Assembly: GCA_003220685.1 (NCBI GenBank)
Contig: QHTE01000055.1
Location: forward strand, 124,001 to 188,000
Direction: 5' to 3'
Length of the DNA: 64,000 nt
Source of the DNA: Candidatus Rokuibacteriota bacterium
GTDB lineage: Bacteria > Methylomirabilota > Methylomirabilia > Rokubacteriales > CSP1-6
A program made the translations under genes and the position numbers. Each line of letters begins with the position of its first letter. Within the stretch, counting starts at the first letter, position 1. Positions 44,984-53,980 of the stretch are shown one piece after another. The notes beneath the pieces were generated by a model. The model was not told the DNA's origin. It did no database searches and saw only the letters and a list, made by a program, of their open reading frames with translations.

Positions 44984-46149
44984 TCACGCCCCACTTTCCC
45001 GGCTTTCGGCTGCCGGACGAGCTGCTCGCCCTGCGCGAGCAGATCCGACGGGTCGTGCGCGACGAGGTCATCCCCGTCGAGCAGCGCATCGACCCGGACG
45101 CGCCCGAGCTGCCGGATGAGGACTATCAGAAGATCGCGGCCAAGACGAAGGCCGCGGGGCTCTGGGCACTGGGCGCCCCCGAGCAATACGGCGGCGGCGG
45201 CCTGGACACGTTCTCGATGTGCGTCGCGCTCGAGGAGATGTCGCAGCACCGGATGGGACTCTACAATCCGGGCTGCGGCGTCTTCGGCCGTTATCCGCCC
45301 CCGGCGATCTGGGCCGGCAGCAAGGAGCAGATCGCCAAGTACGCCGTGCCGACCATCCGCGACGGCCTGAAGACGTTCTTCGCCATCACCGAGCCCTCCG
45401 GCGGCTCCGATCCGGCCGGCGCGATCCAGACGCGGGCCGAGAAGCGGGGCGATCGCTGGGTGCTGAACGGCCGCAAGGTGTTCACCTCGCGCGCCCACGA
45501 CGCCCCGTGGGGCCTGGTGTGGGCGCGCACCGACCGAGCGAAGGGCCGCGGCGGCATCTCGTGCTTCATCCTCGAGCGGGGAACGCCGGGCTTCACGGCG
45601 AAGCCGATCAAGGTCATCAGGACCTCCGCGATCCCGAACGACGTCACCCTAGAGGACTGCGAGGTCCCCGCCGAGAATCTCGTCGGCGCCGAGGGGCAGG
45701 GGCTGGACCTCGCCTTCGATCTGCTCGTCAAGAACCGGTTTCCGTACTCGGCGTGCAACCTTGGCGTGGCCGTCGCGGGCCACCGCATGGCGATCGCCCA
45801 CGCCAAGCAGCGCTCGACCTTCGGCGCGCCGCTCTCGCAGCGCCAGGCGATCCAGTGGATGCTGGCCGACGCCGAGGTCGAGCTGCGCGCGTGCCGCTGG
45901 ATCATCTGGGAGGGCGCCTGGAAGGCCGACCGCGGCGAGGACGCGCGGGTCGAGGCCTCGATCGCCAAGCTCTACTCGAGCGAGGTGCTCGGGCGCGTGA
46001 TCGACTCCGCGGTGCAGATCCACGGCGGCTACGGCGTCTCCAAAGAGTTTCCGCTCGAGCGCTGGTACCGCGAGGCGCGCGTGCGCCGCATCGGCGAGGG
46101 GCCGTCCGAGGTCCACCGCATGGTGATCGCGCGCTCCCTCTTCCGCTAG
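44947..46149 (+). CDS. Acyl-CoA dehydrogenase
   Basis: About 390-400 residues. Homology starts near FRLPDELLALREQIRRVVRDEV. No ATG, GTG or TTG lies just before it; the codon after the ilvE stop junction is GTC (44983). The nearest canonical start is GTG 44947, inside ilvE, which is used here. FAD/substrate motifs FFAITEPSGGSDPAGAIQTRAEKRG, WVLNGRKVFTSRAH, SQRQAIQWMLADAEVELRACRW and QIHGGYGVSKEFPLERWYREAR are complete. It inserts the alpha-beta double bond into an acyl-CoA; the next gene would hydrate it. Confidence 0.88.
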   Translation: MAHPHLSPREGLVTPHFPGFRLPDELLALREQIRRVVRDEVIPVEQRIDPDAPELPDEDYQKIAAKTKAAGLWALGAPEQYGGGGLDTFSMCVALEEMSQHRMGLYNPGCGVFGRYPPPAIWAGSKEQIAKYAVPTIRDGLKTFFAITEPSGGSDPAGAIQTRAEKRGDRWVLNGRKVFTSRAHDAPWGLVWARTDRAKGRGGISCFILERGTPGFTAKPIKVIRTSAIPNDVTLEDCEVPAENLVGAEGQGLDLAFDLLVKNRFPYSACNLGVAVAGHRMAIAHAKQRSTFGAPLSQRQAIQWMLADAEVELRACRWIIWEGAWKADRGEDARVEASIAKLYSSEVLGRVIDSAVQIHGGYGVSKEFPLERWYREARVRRIGEGPSEVHRMVIARSLFR

Positions 46150-46165
46150 ACCCGAGGGTGCTGCC

Positions 46166-46939
46166 ATGGCCGACGAGATCCTGTACGCGGTCGCCGAGTC
46201 GATCGCCACGATCACGCTCAACCGTCCCGAGCGCCGCAACGCGCTCAACACCGCGCTGATGGAGGCGCTGGGCCGCCGCTTCGAGGCGCTCGAGCGCGAC
46301 ACGAGCGTGCGGGCCGTCGTGATCCGCGGCGCCGGCACCGCGTTCTGCTCGGGCCGTGACCTGGAGGAGATGAGCCGGCGACAGGACGACGGGCTCGAGC
46401 CCGAGGCCGACGTGATCAGCCTGTTCCAGCAGATCGAGGCCTCGCGCCACCCGACGATCGCGATGGTCCACGGCGCGGCCTATGCGGGCGGGTGCGAGCT
46501 GGCGCTCCACTGCGATTTTCGCGTCGCCGCCGACCTTGCGCGTTTCGCGATGCCGCTGGCGAAGATCGGGCTCGTCGCGCCGTTCGCGCTCGGCCAGAAG
46601 CTCGTCGAGATCGTCGGCCCGGCGTTCACGCGGCAAATTCTGTTGACCGGTCAGCCGGTCGACGCCCGGCGCGCCTACGAGATGGGGATGGTACACGCGG
46701 TCGTCCCCGCCGCGGAGCTGGAGACGGCGACCTACGAGCTGGCGCGGACGATCGCCGGCAACGCCCCGCTCTCGCTGGCGGGCATGAAGGCGATCATCCG
46801 CCGTGCGCTCTCGCTGCGCGAGTGCCTCGAGCACAAGGACCTCGACGAGGTCGCGCGCCACGCCCGCGCCAGCGCCGACGCGCGCGAAGGCGTGCGCGCG
46901 ATGCTCGAGCACCGCCGGCCGACCTTCCGCGGGCAGTAA
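46166..46939 (+). CDS. Enoyl-CoA hydratase/isomerase family protein
   Basis: 257 residues. Crotonase fold: ITLNRPERRNALNTALMEAL, oxyanion-hole motif FCSGRDLEEMSRR, HGAAYAGGCELALHCDFRVAAD, and MPLAKIGLVAPFALGQKLVEIVG. The catalytic Glu at the usual hydratase position is not obvious (KIGLVAP instead of an E-containing segment), so it may be an isomerase or other crotonase. It lies 16 bases after the acyl-CoA dehydrogenase. Confidence 0.92.
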   Translation: MADEILYAVAESIATITLNRPERRNALNTALMEALGRRFEALERDTSVRAVVIRGAGTAFCSGRDLEEMSRRQDDGLEPEADVISLFQQIEASRHPTIAMVHGAAYAGGCELALHCDFRVAADLARFAMPLAKIGLVAPFALGQKLVEIVGPAFTRQILLTGQPVDARRAYEMGMVHAVVPAAELETATYELARTIAGNAPLSLAGMKAIIRRALSLRECLEHKDLDEVARHARASADAREGVRAMLEHRRPTFRGQ

Positions 46940-46956
46940 CGCCGAGCCGTTCGGGC

Positions 46957-47538
46957 TCAGCGCCCGCCGAAGCGGCGCGCGAGCGGGGACGACCGCGCCG
47001 CCTGCACTTGGGTCTCCGTCAGCTCGGCTGCCGGATTGAGCGCGCCGGAGTACATGAGGTTCCGCATCCAGGCGGCGGCCAGGCGCTCCTGGCCGGGCCC
47101 CGGTCGCCGGCCGCCGTCGACGTGAGGCAGGGACAGCAGGTGGCCGAGCTCGTGCGCCATCATGCGCGAAGTCGCGGCCACGTCCGAGCCGTAGGCGATC
47201 AGACAGACCCGCGTCTGCTGCCGGGACTGTCCTCCGAGCTCCGTCCGCGACGCGCGGTCGACCAGGAGCGCGCGGACGCCGGTGCCCGCCTTGTGAGTAG
47301 CGGCGAGGAAGTGGTAGCCTGCCTCGTCCACCGTCTCCGACGCCGCGTCCGACGGCATCTCCTCCACGACCCGCTCGACCGTCCCGCGGGAGAACTCGAT
47401 GTTGGTGCGAGACCGCAAGAGATCGCTGGCTTGCCGCAGGACCGAGGTCGCGTACTCCTCGGTCCAGCGCTGAGCGAGCTCGCCGCCCCTGCTGCGCAGC
47501 GTGACGATCGTGAGGTCCGCGGGAATGGTGATCGCCAT
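46957..47538 (-). CDS. Putative zinc metalloprotease (zincin) of unknown family
   Basis: 193 residues. A classic metzincin-type motif MMAHELGHLLSLPHVD (H-E-x-G-H-x5-H) is followed 25 residues later by NLMYSGAL, a candidate Met-turn. Upstream are a strand-rich N-terminus and SRQQTRVCLIAYGSD. No signal peptide or propeptide is visible, so it may be cytoplasmic or exported by another route. It resembles small reprolysin/matrixin-like domains; substrate unknown. Confidence 0.75.
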   Translation of the reverse strand: MAITIPADLTIVTLRSRGGELAQRWTEEYATSVLRQASDLLRSRTNIEFSRGTVERVVEEMPSDAASETVDEAGYHFLAATHKAGTGVRALLVDRASRTELGGQSRQQTRVCLIAYGSDVAATSRMMAHELGHLLSLPHVDGGRRPGPGQERLAAAWMRNLMYSGALNPAAELTETQVQAARSSPLARRFGGR

Positions 47539-47565
47539 CGTGCGATGCCTCGAGCGGCTGCTTCG

Positions 47566-48586
<1,021 letters not shown>

Positions 48587-48652
48587 GGAGCGCAATGTAC
48601 ACGCGACGCGCCGGCTCTTCAACGGCCACGCCATGTTACCCTTCGACCCGCG

Positions 48653-50941
48653 GTGAGCCGTCTCGAGCTCCTCGACCGGATCCAGAAGAAGGTGCTGTGG
48701 CTCGGCACCTACATCGTCCACCACGCCAACTCGCTGCGGCCGAACCCGGACGGCGTGAAGGTCGGCGGCCACCAGGCCTCGTCGTCCTCAATCGTCAGCC
48801 TCCTGACCGCGCTCTACTTCGACGCGCTCCGTCCGGACGACCTGGTCGCGGTGAAGGCCCACGCCTCGCCCGCCTTCTACGCCATCCAGTACCTGCGCGG
48901 CCGCCTGACGGCCGAGGCGCTGCGCGGGCTCAGGGCCTTCGGCGGGCTCCAGGCGTACCCGAGCCGGCGGAAGAACGCGGACGTCGTCGACCTCTCGACC
49001 GGCTCGATGGGGCTCGGCGCCGTGCAGGCCACGTTCGGGGCGCTGGCGTCGCGCTACGTCGTCGATCACTTCGGCGGCGAGCGGCGCGGGCGCGTGATCG
49101 TCATCGTCGGCGACGCCGAGCTCGACGAGGGCAACGTGGCCGAGGCGCTGGCCGAGGAGATCGTGGCGCGGCTCTCCAACGTGCTCTGGATCGTGGACGT
49201 GAACCGTCAGTCGCTGGATCGCGTCGTCCCCGACGGGCGGCTGCGCCAGATGCGGGCGATGTTCGAAGCCGCGGGGTGGCGCGTCAGCGAGCTCCGGTGG
49301 GGGCGTAAGCTCCAGGGATTCTTCGACGGGCGCGGCGGCGAGCGGCTGCGCGAGCGGCTGCAGACCATGACGAACACCGAGTACCAGCGCCTCCTGCGCC
49401 TTCCGCCCGGCGCCGTGCGCAAGGCGCTCGTCGTGACCGAGGCCGGCGGAATCGACCGCACGCTCGACCGGCTGCTCTCCGACACGAGCGACGCCGCGCT
49501 CGCGGAGCTGGTCGCCGACGTCGGAGGCCACGACCTCCGGCTGCTCGTCGAGGCGCTCAACTCGGTGGGGCAGGTGAGCGACCGGCCCGCAGTCATCTTC
49601 GCGAGCACGATCAAGGGGTGGGGGCTTCCGCTCGCCGGCGATCCGCTCAACCACACGATGCTCCTCACGCAGGGCCAGATCGACGAGCTGCGCGCGACGC
49701 TCGGCATCGAGGAGGGTCGCGAGTGGGACGGGTTCGCGCCAGGCAGCGAGGAAGCCGATCTCGTGCATCGGCTGCCGCCGCTCTTCGCGCCGCCGGCGCC
49801 GAGCGCGTCTTCCGTCGAGATCCCTTCCGAGCTCGACGAGAGCTACCCGGCCGAGTGCTCGAGCCAGGAGGCGTTCGGGCGGGTGCTCGGCGCGCTGAGC
49901 CGCCTTGCCGCCGCGGAGCGAATCGTGACGGTGTCGGCCGACGTGGCGGTCACCACGCACCTCGCGGGCTGGATCAATCGCAAGGGCGTCTACTACCCCG
50001 AGGCGCGGCGGAACCCGTTCGCCGACGTGCCGCAGGCCGTTCAGTGGAAGGAGTCGCCGGCCGGCCAACACATCGAGCTGGGCATCGCCGAGCACAACCT
50101 GTTTCTGCTCCTGGGCGCCCTCGGTCTCTCGCGCGACATCCTGGGCGAGCCGCTGCTCGCGATCGGCACGCTCTACGATCCCTTCGTCACCCGCGGGCTC
50201 GACGCCCTCTATCACGCCCTCTACTCCGGCTCGCGCTTCGTCGTGGCCGCGACGCCGTCGGGCGTGACGCTCTCGCCGGAGGGCGGCGCCCACCAGTCGG
50301 TCATCACGCCCGGGATCGGCGTGGCGCTGCCGGGCATCGTCTTCTGGGATCCGACGTTCGGCCGCGAGGTCGAGTGGATCCTGCTCGACGCGCTCCGCGG
50401 TCTCGCCGAGGGCCGGGGCGAATCGGCGTATCTCAGGCTCTCGACGCGACCGATCGACCAGTCACTGGCGCTGCCACCGAGCCCGGCGTACCGGGAAGAC
50501 GTCCTGCGGGGTGCCTACCGCCTGGTGGACGCGCGCGCCGAGCCGGGCTGGGACCCCGAGACGAACGCGGTCAACGTCTTCGCCGCGGGCGTCACCGTTC
50601 CGGAAGCGGTGGCGGCGGCGCGCGCGCTGCGCGAGCGCGGCATCCTGGCGAGCGTCTTCGCGGTCACGAGCCCCGACCGGCTCTACCGGGGTTTGCGCGC
50701 GCCGCGCCCGTACCTCGAAGATCTCGTCGGCGCCGAGGAAGAGGGCGTGTCGGTCGTCTCCGTGCTGGACGGCCATTCCCACGCGCTCGCCTTCATCGGG
50801 GCCGCGCTCGGCGTGCCCCAGCAGGCGCTCGGCGTGGACGACTTCGGCCAGTCGGGCGCGCGCGGCGATCTCTATCGCCACTACGGGATCGATGCCGCCG
50901 CGATCGCCCAGGCGGCGCAGGTCCTCGTGGGCGGGGTATAA
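48653..50941 (+). CDS. Homodimeric pyruvate dehydrogenase E1-like (AceE/transketolase family)
   Basis: 762 residues from GTG; the frame upstream is shadow of DAHP synthase. Thiamine-diphosphate enzyme: VGGHQASSSSIVSLLTALYF, LVAVKAHASPAFYAIQYLRGR, STGSMGLGAVQATFGALASRY, VIVGDAELDEGN with VDVNRQSLD (TPP motif), and a transketolase-type C-terminal half with PAGQHIELGIAEHNLFLLLGAL. AceE proteins are near 890 residues, so this is a shorter relative. It should decarboxylate a 2-oxoacid; no E2 or E3 gene is adjacent. Its stop TAA overlaps the glcD -10 element. Confidence 0.85.
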   Translation: MSRLELLDRIQKKVLWLGTYIVHHANSLRPNPDGVKVGGHQASSSSIVSLLTALYFDALRPDDLVAVKAHASPAFYAIQYLRGRLTAEALRGLRAFGGLQAYPSRRKNADVVDLSTGSMGLGAVQATFGALASRYVVDHFGGERRGRVIVIVGDAELDEGNVAEALAEEIVARLSNVLWIVDVNRQSLDRVVPDGRLRQMRAMFEAAGWRVSELRWGRKLQGFFDGRGGERLRERLQTMTNTEYQRLLRLPPGAVRKALVVTEAGGIDRTLDRLLSDTSDAALAELVADVGGHDLRLLVEALNSVGQVSDRPAVIFASTIKGWGLPLAGDPLNHTMLLTQGQIDELRATLGIEEGREWDGFAPGSEEADLVHRLPPLFAPPAPSASSVEIPSELDESYPAECSSQEAFGRVLGALSRLAAAERIVTVSADVAVTTHLAGWINRKGVYYPEARRNPFADVPQAVQWKESPAGQHIELGIAEHNLFLLLGALGLSRDILGEPLLAIGTLYDPFVTRGLDALYHALYSGSRFVVAATPSGVTLSPEGGAHQSVITPGIGVALPGIVFWDPTFGREVEWILLDALRGLAEGRGESAYLRLSTRPIDQSLALPPSPAYREDVLRGAYRLVDARAEPGWDPETNAVNVFAAGVTVPEAVAAARALRERGILASVFAVTSPDRLYRGLRAPRPYLEDLVGAEEEGVSVVSVLDGHSHALAFIGAALGVPQQALGVDDFGQSGARGDLYRHYGIDAAAIAQAAQVLVGGV

Positions 50942-50942
50942 T
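50937..50942 (+). promoter_or_regulatory. Perfect -10 (TATAAT) twelve bases before glcD
   Basis: TATAAT overlaps the stop codon of the preceding gene and ends 12 bases before the ATG at 50955, with no ribosome site between. It would give a 5' leader of about six bases. Confidence 0.5.
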
Positions 50943-50954
50943 TCGCTCAACCCC

Positions 50955-52430
50955 ATGTCCACCCTGACGGACTCCAGGAAGCGCGAGCTCCGGCGCGAGC
51001 TCGAGTCGATCGTCGGCCCGGGGGCCGTGCTCTCCGACCCCGACGAGCTCATGGTGTACGAATCGGACGGGCTTACCTTGTTCCGCGCGCTCGCCGACTT
51101 CGTCGTCTTCCCGACCTCGGCCCAGCACGTTTCGGCGGTCGTGAAGCTCGCCAACCGCGAGAACCTCCCGTTCGTCGCCCGCGGCGCGGGCACCGGGCTC
51201 TCGGGCGGATGCCTGCCGACCGAGGGCGGCATCGTGGTCTCGATGATGCGGATGAACCGGGTGCTCGAGGTCGACTACGACAACCAGATCGCCGTCGTCG
51301 AGCCCGGGCTCGTCAACCTGCACCTCTCGTGGAAGGTCGGCCCGCGCGGCTACTACTACGCGCCCGATCCCTCGAGCCAGCAGGCGTGCACGATCGGCGG
51401 CAACATCGCCAACAACTCCGGCGGCCCGCACACCTTGAAGTACGGCGTCACCACCAATCACGTCCTCGGCCTCGAGGTGGTCATGCCCGACGGCGAGATC
51501 GTGTGGCTCGGCGGCAAGACGCGCGAGGCGTGCGGATACGATCTGGCCGGCGTCTTCGTCGGCTCCGAGGGCACGTTCGGGATCGCCACGCGGATCGTCG
51601 TCCGCATCCTCAGGAAGCCGCAGGCCGTCAAGACGGTGCTCGCGGTGTTCGACGCGATCGACCAGGCCTCGGCCGCCGTGTCGGCGATCATCGCGCGCGG
51701 GCTCGTGCCGGCGGCGATGGAGATGATCGACCAGCTGACCATCCAGGCGGTCGAGGACGCGTTCAGCTGCGGCTACCCGCGCGACGCCGACGCGGCGCTG
51801 CTCATCGAGCTCGACGGCCTCGCGGTCGGGATGGACGTGCAGGCCGAGCGCATCGTCGAGGCGTGCCGCGAGTCGGGGGCGCGCGAGGTCCGCACGGCGC
51901 GCAGCGAGGCCGAGCGGCAGCTCCTCTGGAAGGGGCGCAAGTCGGCGTTCGGCGCGTACGGCCGCGTCTCGCCGGCCTACATGGTGATGGACGGCGTGAT
52001 CCCGCGCACGAAGCTCCCGTACGTGCTCCGCCGCGTGAACGAGATCGTCGCCGCCTCCGGGCTTCGCGTCGGCAACGTGTTCCACGCCGGCGACGGCAAC
52101 CTGCATCCCAACATCCTCTACGATCCGCGCAAGCCGGGCGAGGAGGCGCGCGTAGTGGCGGCCGGCGCCGAGATCATGAAGGTGTGCGCGGACGTCGGCG
52201 GCTCGATCTCCGGCGAGCACGGGATCGGCCTCGAGAAGGCCGACTTCATGCCGCTCATCTTCTCGGTCGCCGATCTCGCGCTGATGCAGCGCTTGAAGAG
52301 CGCGTTCAATCCTCGCGGGCTCTGCAATCCGGGCAAGGTGTTCCCCACCAAGAAGTCCTGCGTCGAAGTCGGGCCCGTCGCGTACCGGCCGCACGCGATC
52401 GAAGAAAAGGGCCTCGCCCAGCGCTTCTAG
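50955..52430 (+). CDS. glcD: Glycolate oxidase subunit GlcD (FAD-linked)
   Basis: 491 residues. FAD_binding_4 domain: VVFPTSAQHVSAVVKLANRE, VARGAGTGLSGGCLPTEGG, TIGGNIANNSGGPHTLKYGVT, VGSEGTFGIATRIVVRIL. The C-terminal FAD-oxidase domain has VFHAGDGNLHPNILYDPR (metal His) and ISGEHGIGLEKADFM, ending FNPRGLCNPGKVFP. With GlcE and GlcF it oxidises glycolate (or D-lactate) to the 2-oxoacid at the membrane. First gene of the glc set. Confidence 0.96.
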   Translation: MSTLTDSRKRELRRELESIVGPGAVLSDPDELMVYESDGLTLFRALADFVVFPTSAQHVSAVVKLANRENLPFVARGAGTGLSGGCLPTEGGIVVSMMRMNRVLEVDYDNQIAVVEPGLVNLHLSWKVGPRGYYYAPDPSSQQACTIGGNIANNSGGPHTLKYGVTTNHVLGLEVVMPDGEIVWLGGKTREACGYDLAGVFVGSEGTFGIATRIVVRILRKPQAVKTVLAVFDAIDQASAAVSAIIARGLVPAAMEMIDQLTIQAVEDAFSCGYPRDADAALLIELDGLAVGMDVQAERIVEACRESGAREVRTARSEAERQLLWKGRKSAFGAYGRVSPAYMVMDGVIPRTKLPYVLRRVNEIVAASGLRVGNVFHAGDGNLHPNILYDPRKPGEEARVVAAGAEIMKVCADVGGSISGEHGIGLEKADFMPLIFSVADLALMQRLKSAFNPRGLCNPGKVFPTKKSCVEVGPVAYRPHAIEEKGLAQRF

Positions 52431-52450
52431 CGCGTGCCGTCGTAGCGTCC

Positions 52451-53779
52451 GTGCCCGACGCGCTGCTCCAGAAGCTCCGCACGACCGTCGGCGCCGCCAA
52501 CGTCCTGACCGGCGTCGAGCTCTCGCCCTACGTCGTCGAGGGCCGCACGCCCGAGGCGGCGGTCTTTCCTGGCTCGATCGAGGAGGTCGCGGCCGTGATG
52601 GTGCTGGCGTCTGAAGTCGGAAGCCCGGTCGCGCCGTGGGGTGGCGGCACCGCGGCGAGCGTCGGCATGCCCGCGGGTCGCGCGGGGCTCGTCGTGGTGC
52701 TCTCCCGGCTCGGCCGGCTCCTGGATCACGAGCCCGGCGACCTGACGGCGACGGTCGAGGCCGGTATGACGGTCGAGACGTTTCAGGCCGCGCTCGGCAG
52801 GCGCGGCCAGTGGCTGTCGCTCGATCCCCCCGACGCCGACCGCGCGACCGTCGGCGGCGTGCTCGCCACGAATGCGTGCGGGCCGCGACGCCATCTCTAC
52901 GGCACGGCCCGCGACCTCCTGATCGGCGTGACGGTCGTGACCGCGGACGGCTCTGTCGTGAAGGGCGGCGGCAAGGTCGTGAAGAACGTTGCCGGCTACG
53001 ACCTGCCCAAGCTCTTCATCGGCTCGTACGGCACGCTCGGCGTCATCGTCGAGGCGACGGTGAAGCTTCGCCCGCTGCCCGAGCAGGAAGAGCTCGTGCG
53101 CGTGCGCTTCGATCGTCTCAAGGACGCGGGCGCGGCCGTGAGGGCCGTCGCGGCGAGCGACCTGATCCCGAACGCGGTCGAGCTCCTCGACGGCGCCGCC
53201 GCCGTGGGCGCGGGACTGGCGGCCGGCTCGCCGCCGGGCGGCGTGCTGGTCGTCGGCTTCGACGGAGTCCGCGAGCAGGTCGACTGGCAGCGCGCCGAGC
53301 TCGCGCGCTTGACCGGCCCGCTCGGCGGACGCGACGTGAGGCCGCTCGAGGCGGCGGCCTGGTCACGGCTCACGCCGGCCGCGCGCACGGCGTTCCCGAC
53401 GCCGGCCGCGACGATGGCGCTCGCGGTGCTGCCGAGCCAGGTCGCGGAGACGATGGAGCAGGGCGCCGGCATCGCGCGCGGCCGCGGCCTCTCGAGCGCA
53501 TGGGCGGCTCACGCGGGGGTCGGCGTCGTGCGCGGCGCGCTCGCGTCGGATCCGGCACCGAAGGACCCGGCAGCGCTCGCGGCGGTGCTCGCCGAGTGGC
53601 GCGAGCTGGCCCGCGCCGGGGGCGGCCACGCGAATCTCGAATGGGCTCCGCTCGCGGTGAAGTCGCAGATCGCGGTGTGGGACGACCCCGGCGCCGCCGG
53701 CCGGATCATGGAGCGCATCAAGGCTCAGCTCGATCCGCGTAACATCTTGAACCCCGGCCGGTTCGTCGCCGGCATCTGA
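52451..53779 (+). CDS. glcE: Glycolate oxidase FAD-binding subunit GlcE
   Basis: 442 residues from GTG; the frame is open through glcD only as shadow. FAD_binding_4 domain with VFPGSIEEVAAVMVLASE, PVAPWGGGTAASVGMP, TVGGVLATNACGPRRHLYGTARD, VVKNVAGYDLPKLFIGSYGTLGVI, and a shortened C-terminus ending LDPRNILNPGRF. GlcE is the second flavin subunit needed for activity. Separated from glcF by a tandem repeat. Confidence 0.95.
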   Translation: MPDALLQKLRTTVGAANVLTGVELSPYVVEGRTPEAAVFPGSIEEVAAVMVLASEVGSPVAPWGGGTAASVGMPAGRAGLVVVLSRLGRLLDHEPGDLTATVEAGMTVETFQAALGRRGQWLSLDPPDADRATVGGVLATNACGPRRHLYGTARDLLIGVTVVTADGSVVKGGGKVVKNVAGYDLPKLFIGSYGTLGVIVEATVKLRPLPEQEELVRVRFDRLKDAGAAVRAVAASDLIPNAVELLDGAAAVGAGLAAGSPPGGVLVVGFDGVREQVDWQRAELARLTGPLGGRDVRPLEAAAWSRLTPAARTAFPTPAATMALAVLPSQVAETMEQGAGIARGRGLSSAWAAHAGVGVVRGALASDPAPKDPAALAAVLAEWRELARAGGGHANLEWAPLAVKSQIAVWDDPGAAGRIMERIKAQLDPRNILNPGRFVAGI

Positions 53780-53781
53780 TC

Positions 53782-53970
53782 GCAGTGCGCGCTGCAGGCC
53801 GTCGCGGGGCTGGGGTCCCGCCGGCCGAGGCGCGCCTATGATTGGCAGTGCGCGCTGCAGGCCGTCGCGGGGCTGGGGTCCCGCCGGCCGAGGCGCGCCT
53901 ATGATTGGCAGTGCGCGCTGCAGGCCGTCGCGGGGCTGGGGTCCCGCCGGCCGAGGCGCGCCTATGATAG
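53782..53970. repeat. Three tandem copies of a 63-bp unit between glcE and glcF
   Basis: Units at 53782-53844, 53845-53907 and 53908-53970 are identical over at least 59 of 63 bases; the last differs at the end (GATAG versus GATTG). Each unit carries a GC-rich inverted segment and ends in CCTATGAT, so three -10-like hexamers are spaced exactly 63 bases apart, the last 12 bases before the glcF ATG. The length is a multiple of three, and the repeats also read as a short open frame, but no real protein is apparent. Confidence 0.95.
53963..53968 (+). promoter_or_regulatory. -10-like TATGAT before glcF, third of three copies
   Basis: Part of the 63-bp repeat; it ends 12 bases before the glcF ATG (53981), the same spacing as the TATAAT before glcD. 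No convincing -35. Confidence 0.4.
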
Positions 53971-53980
53971 AACGCTACTC

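Noticed and set aside
53782..53970. CRISPR array
   Set aside because: The 63-bp units are directly tandem with no spacers and no cas genes nearby.
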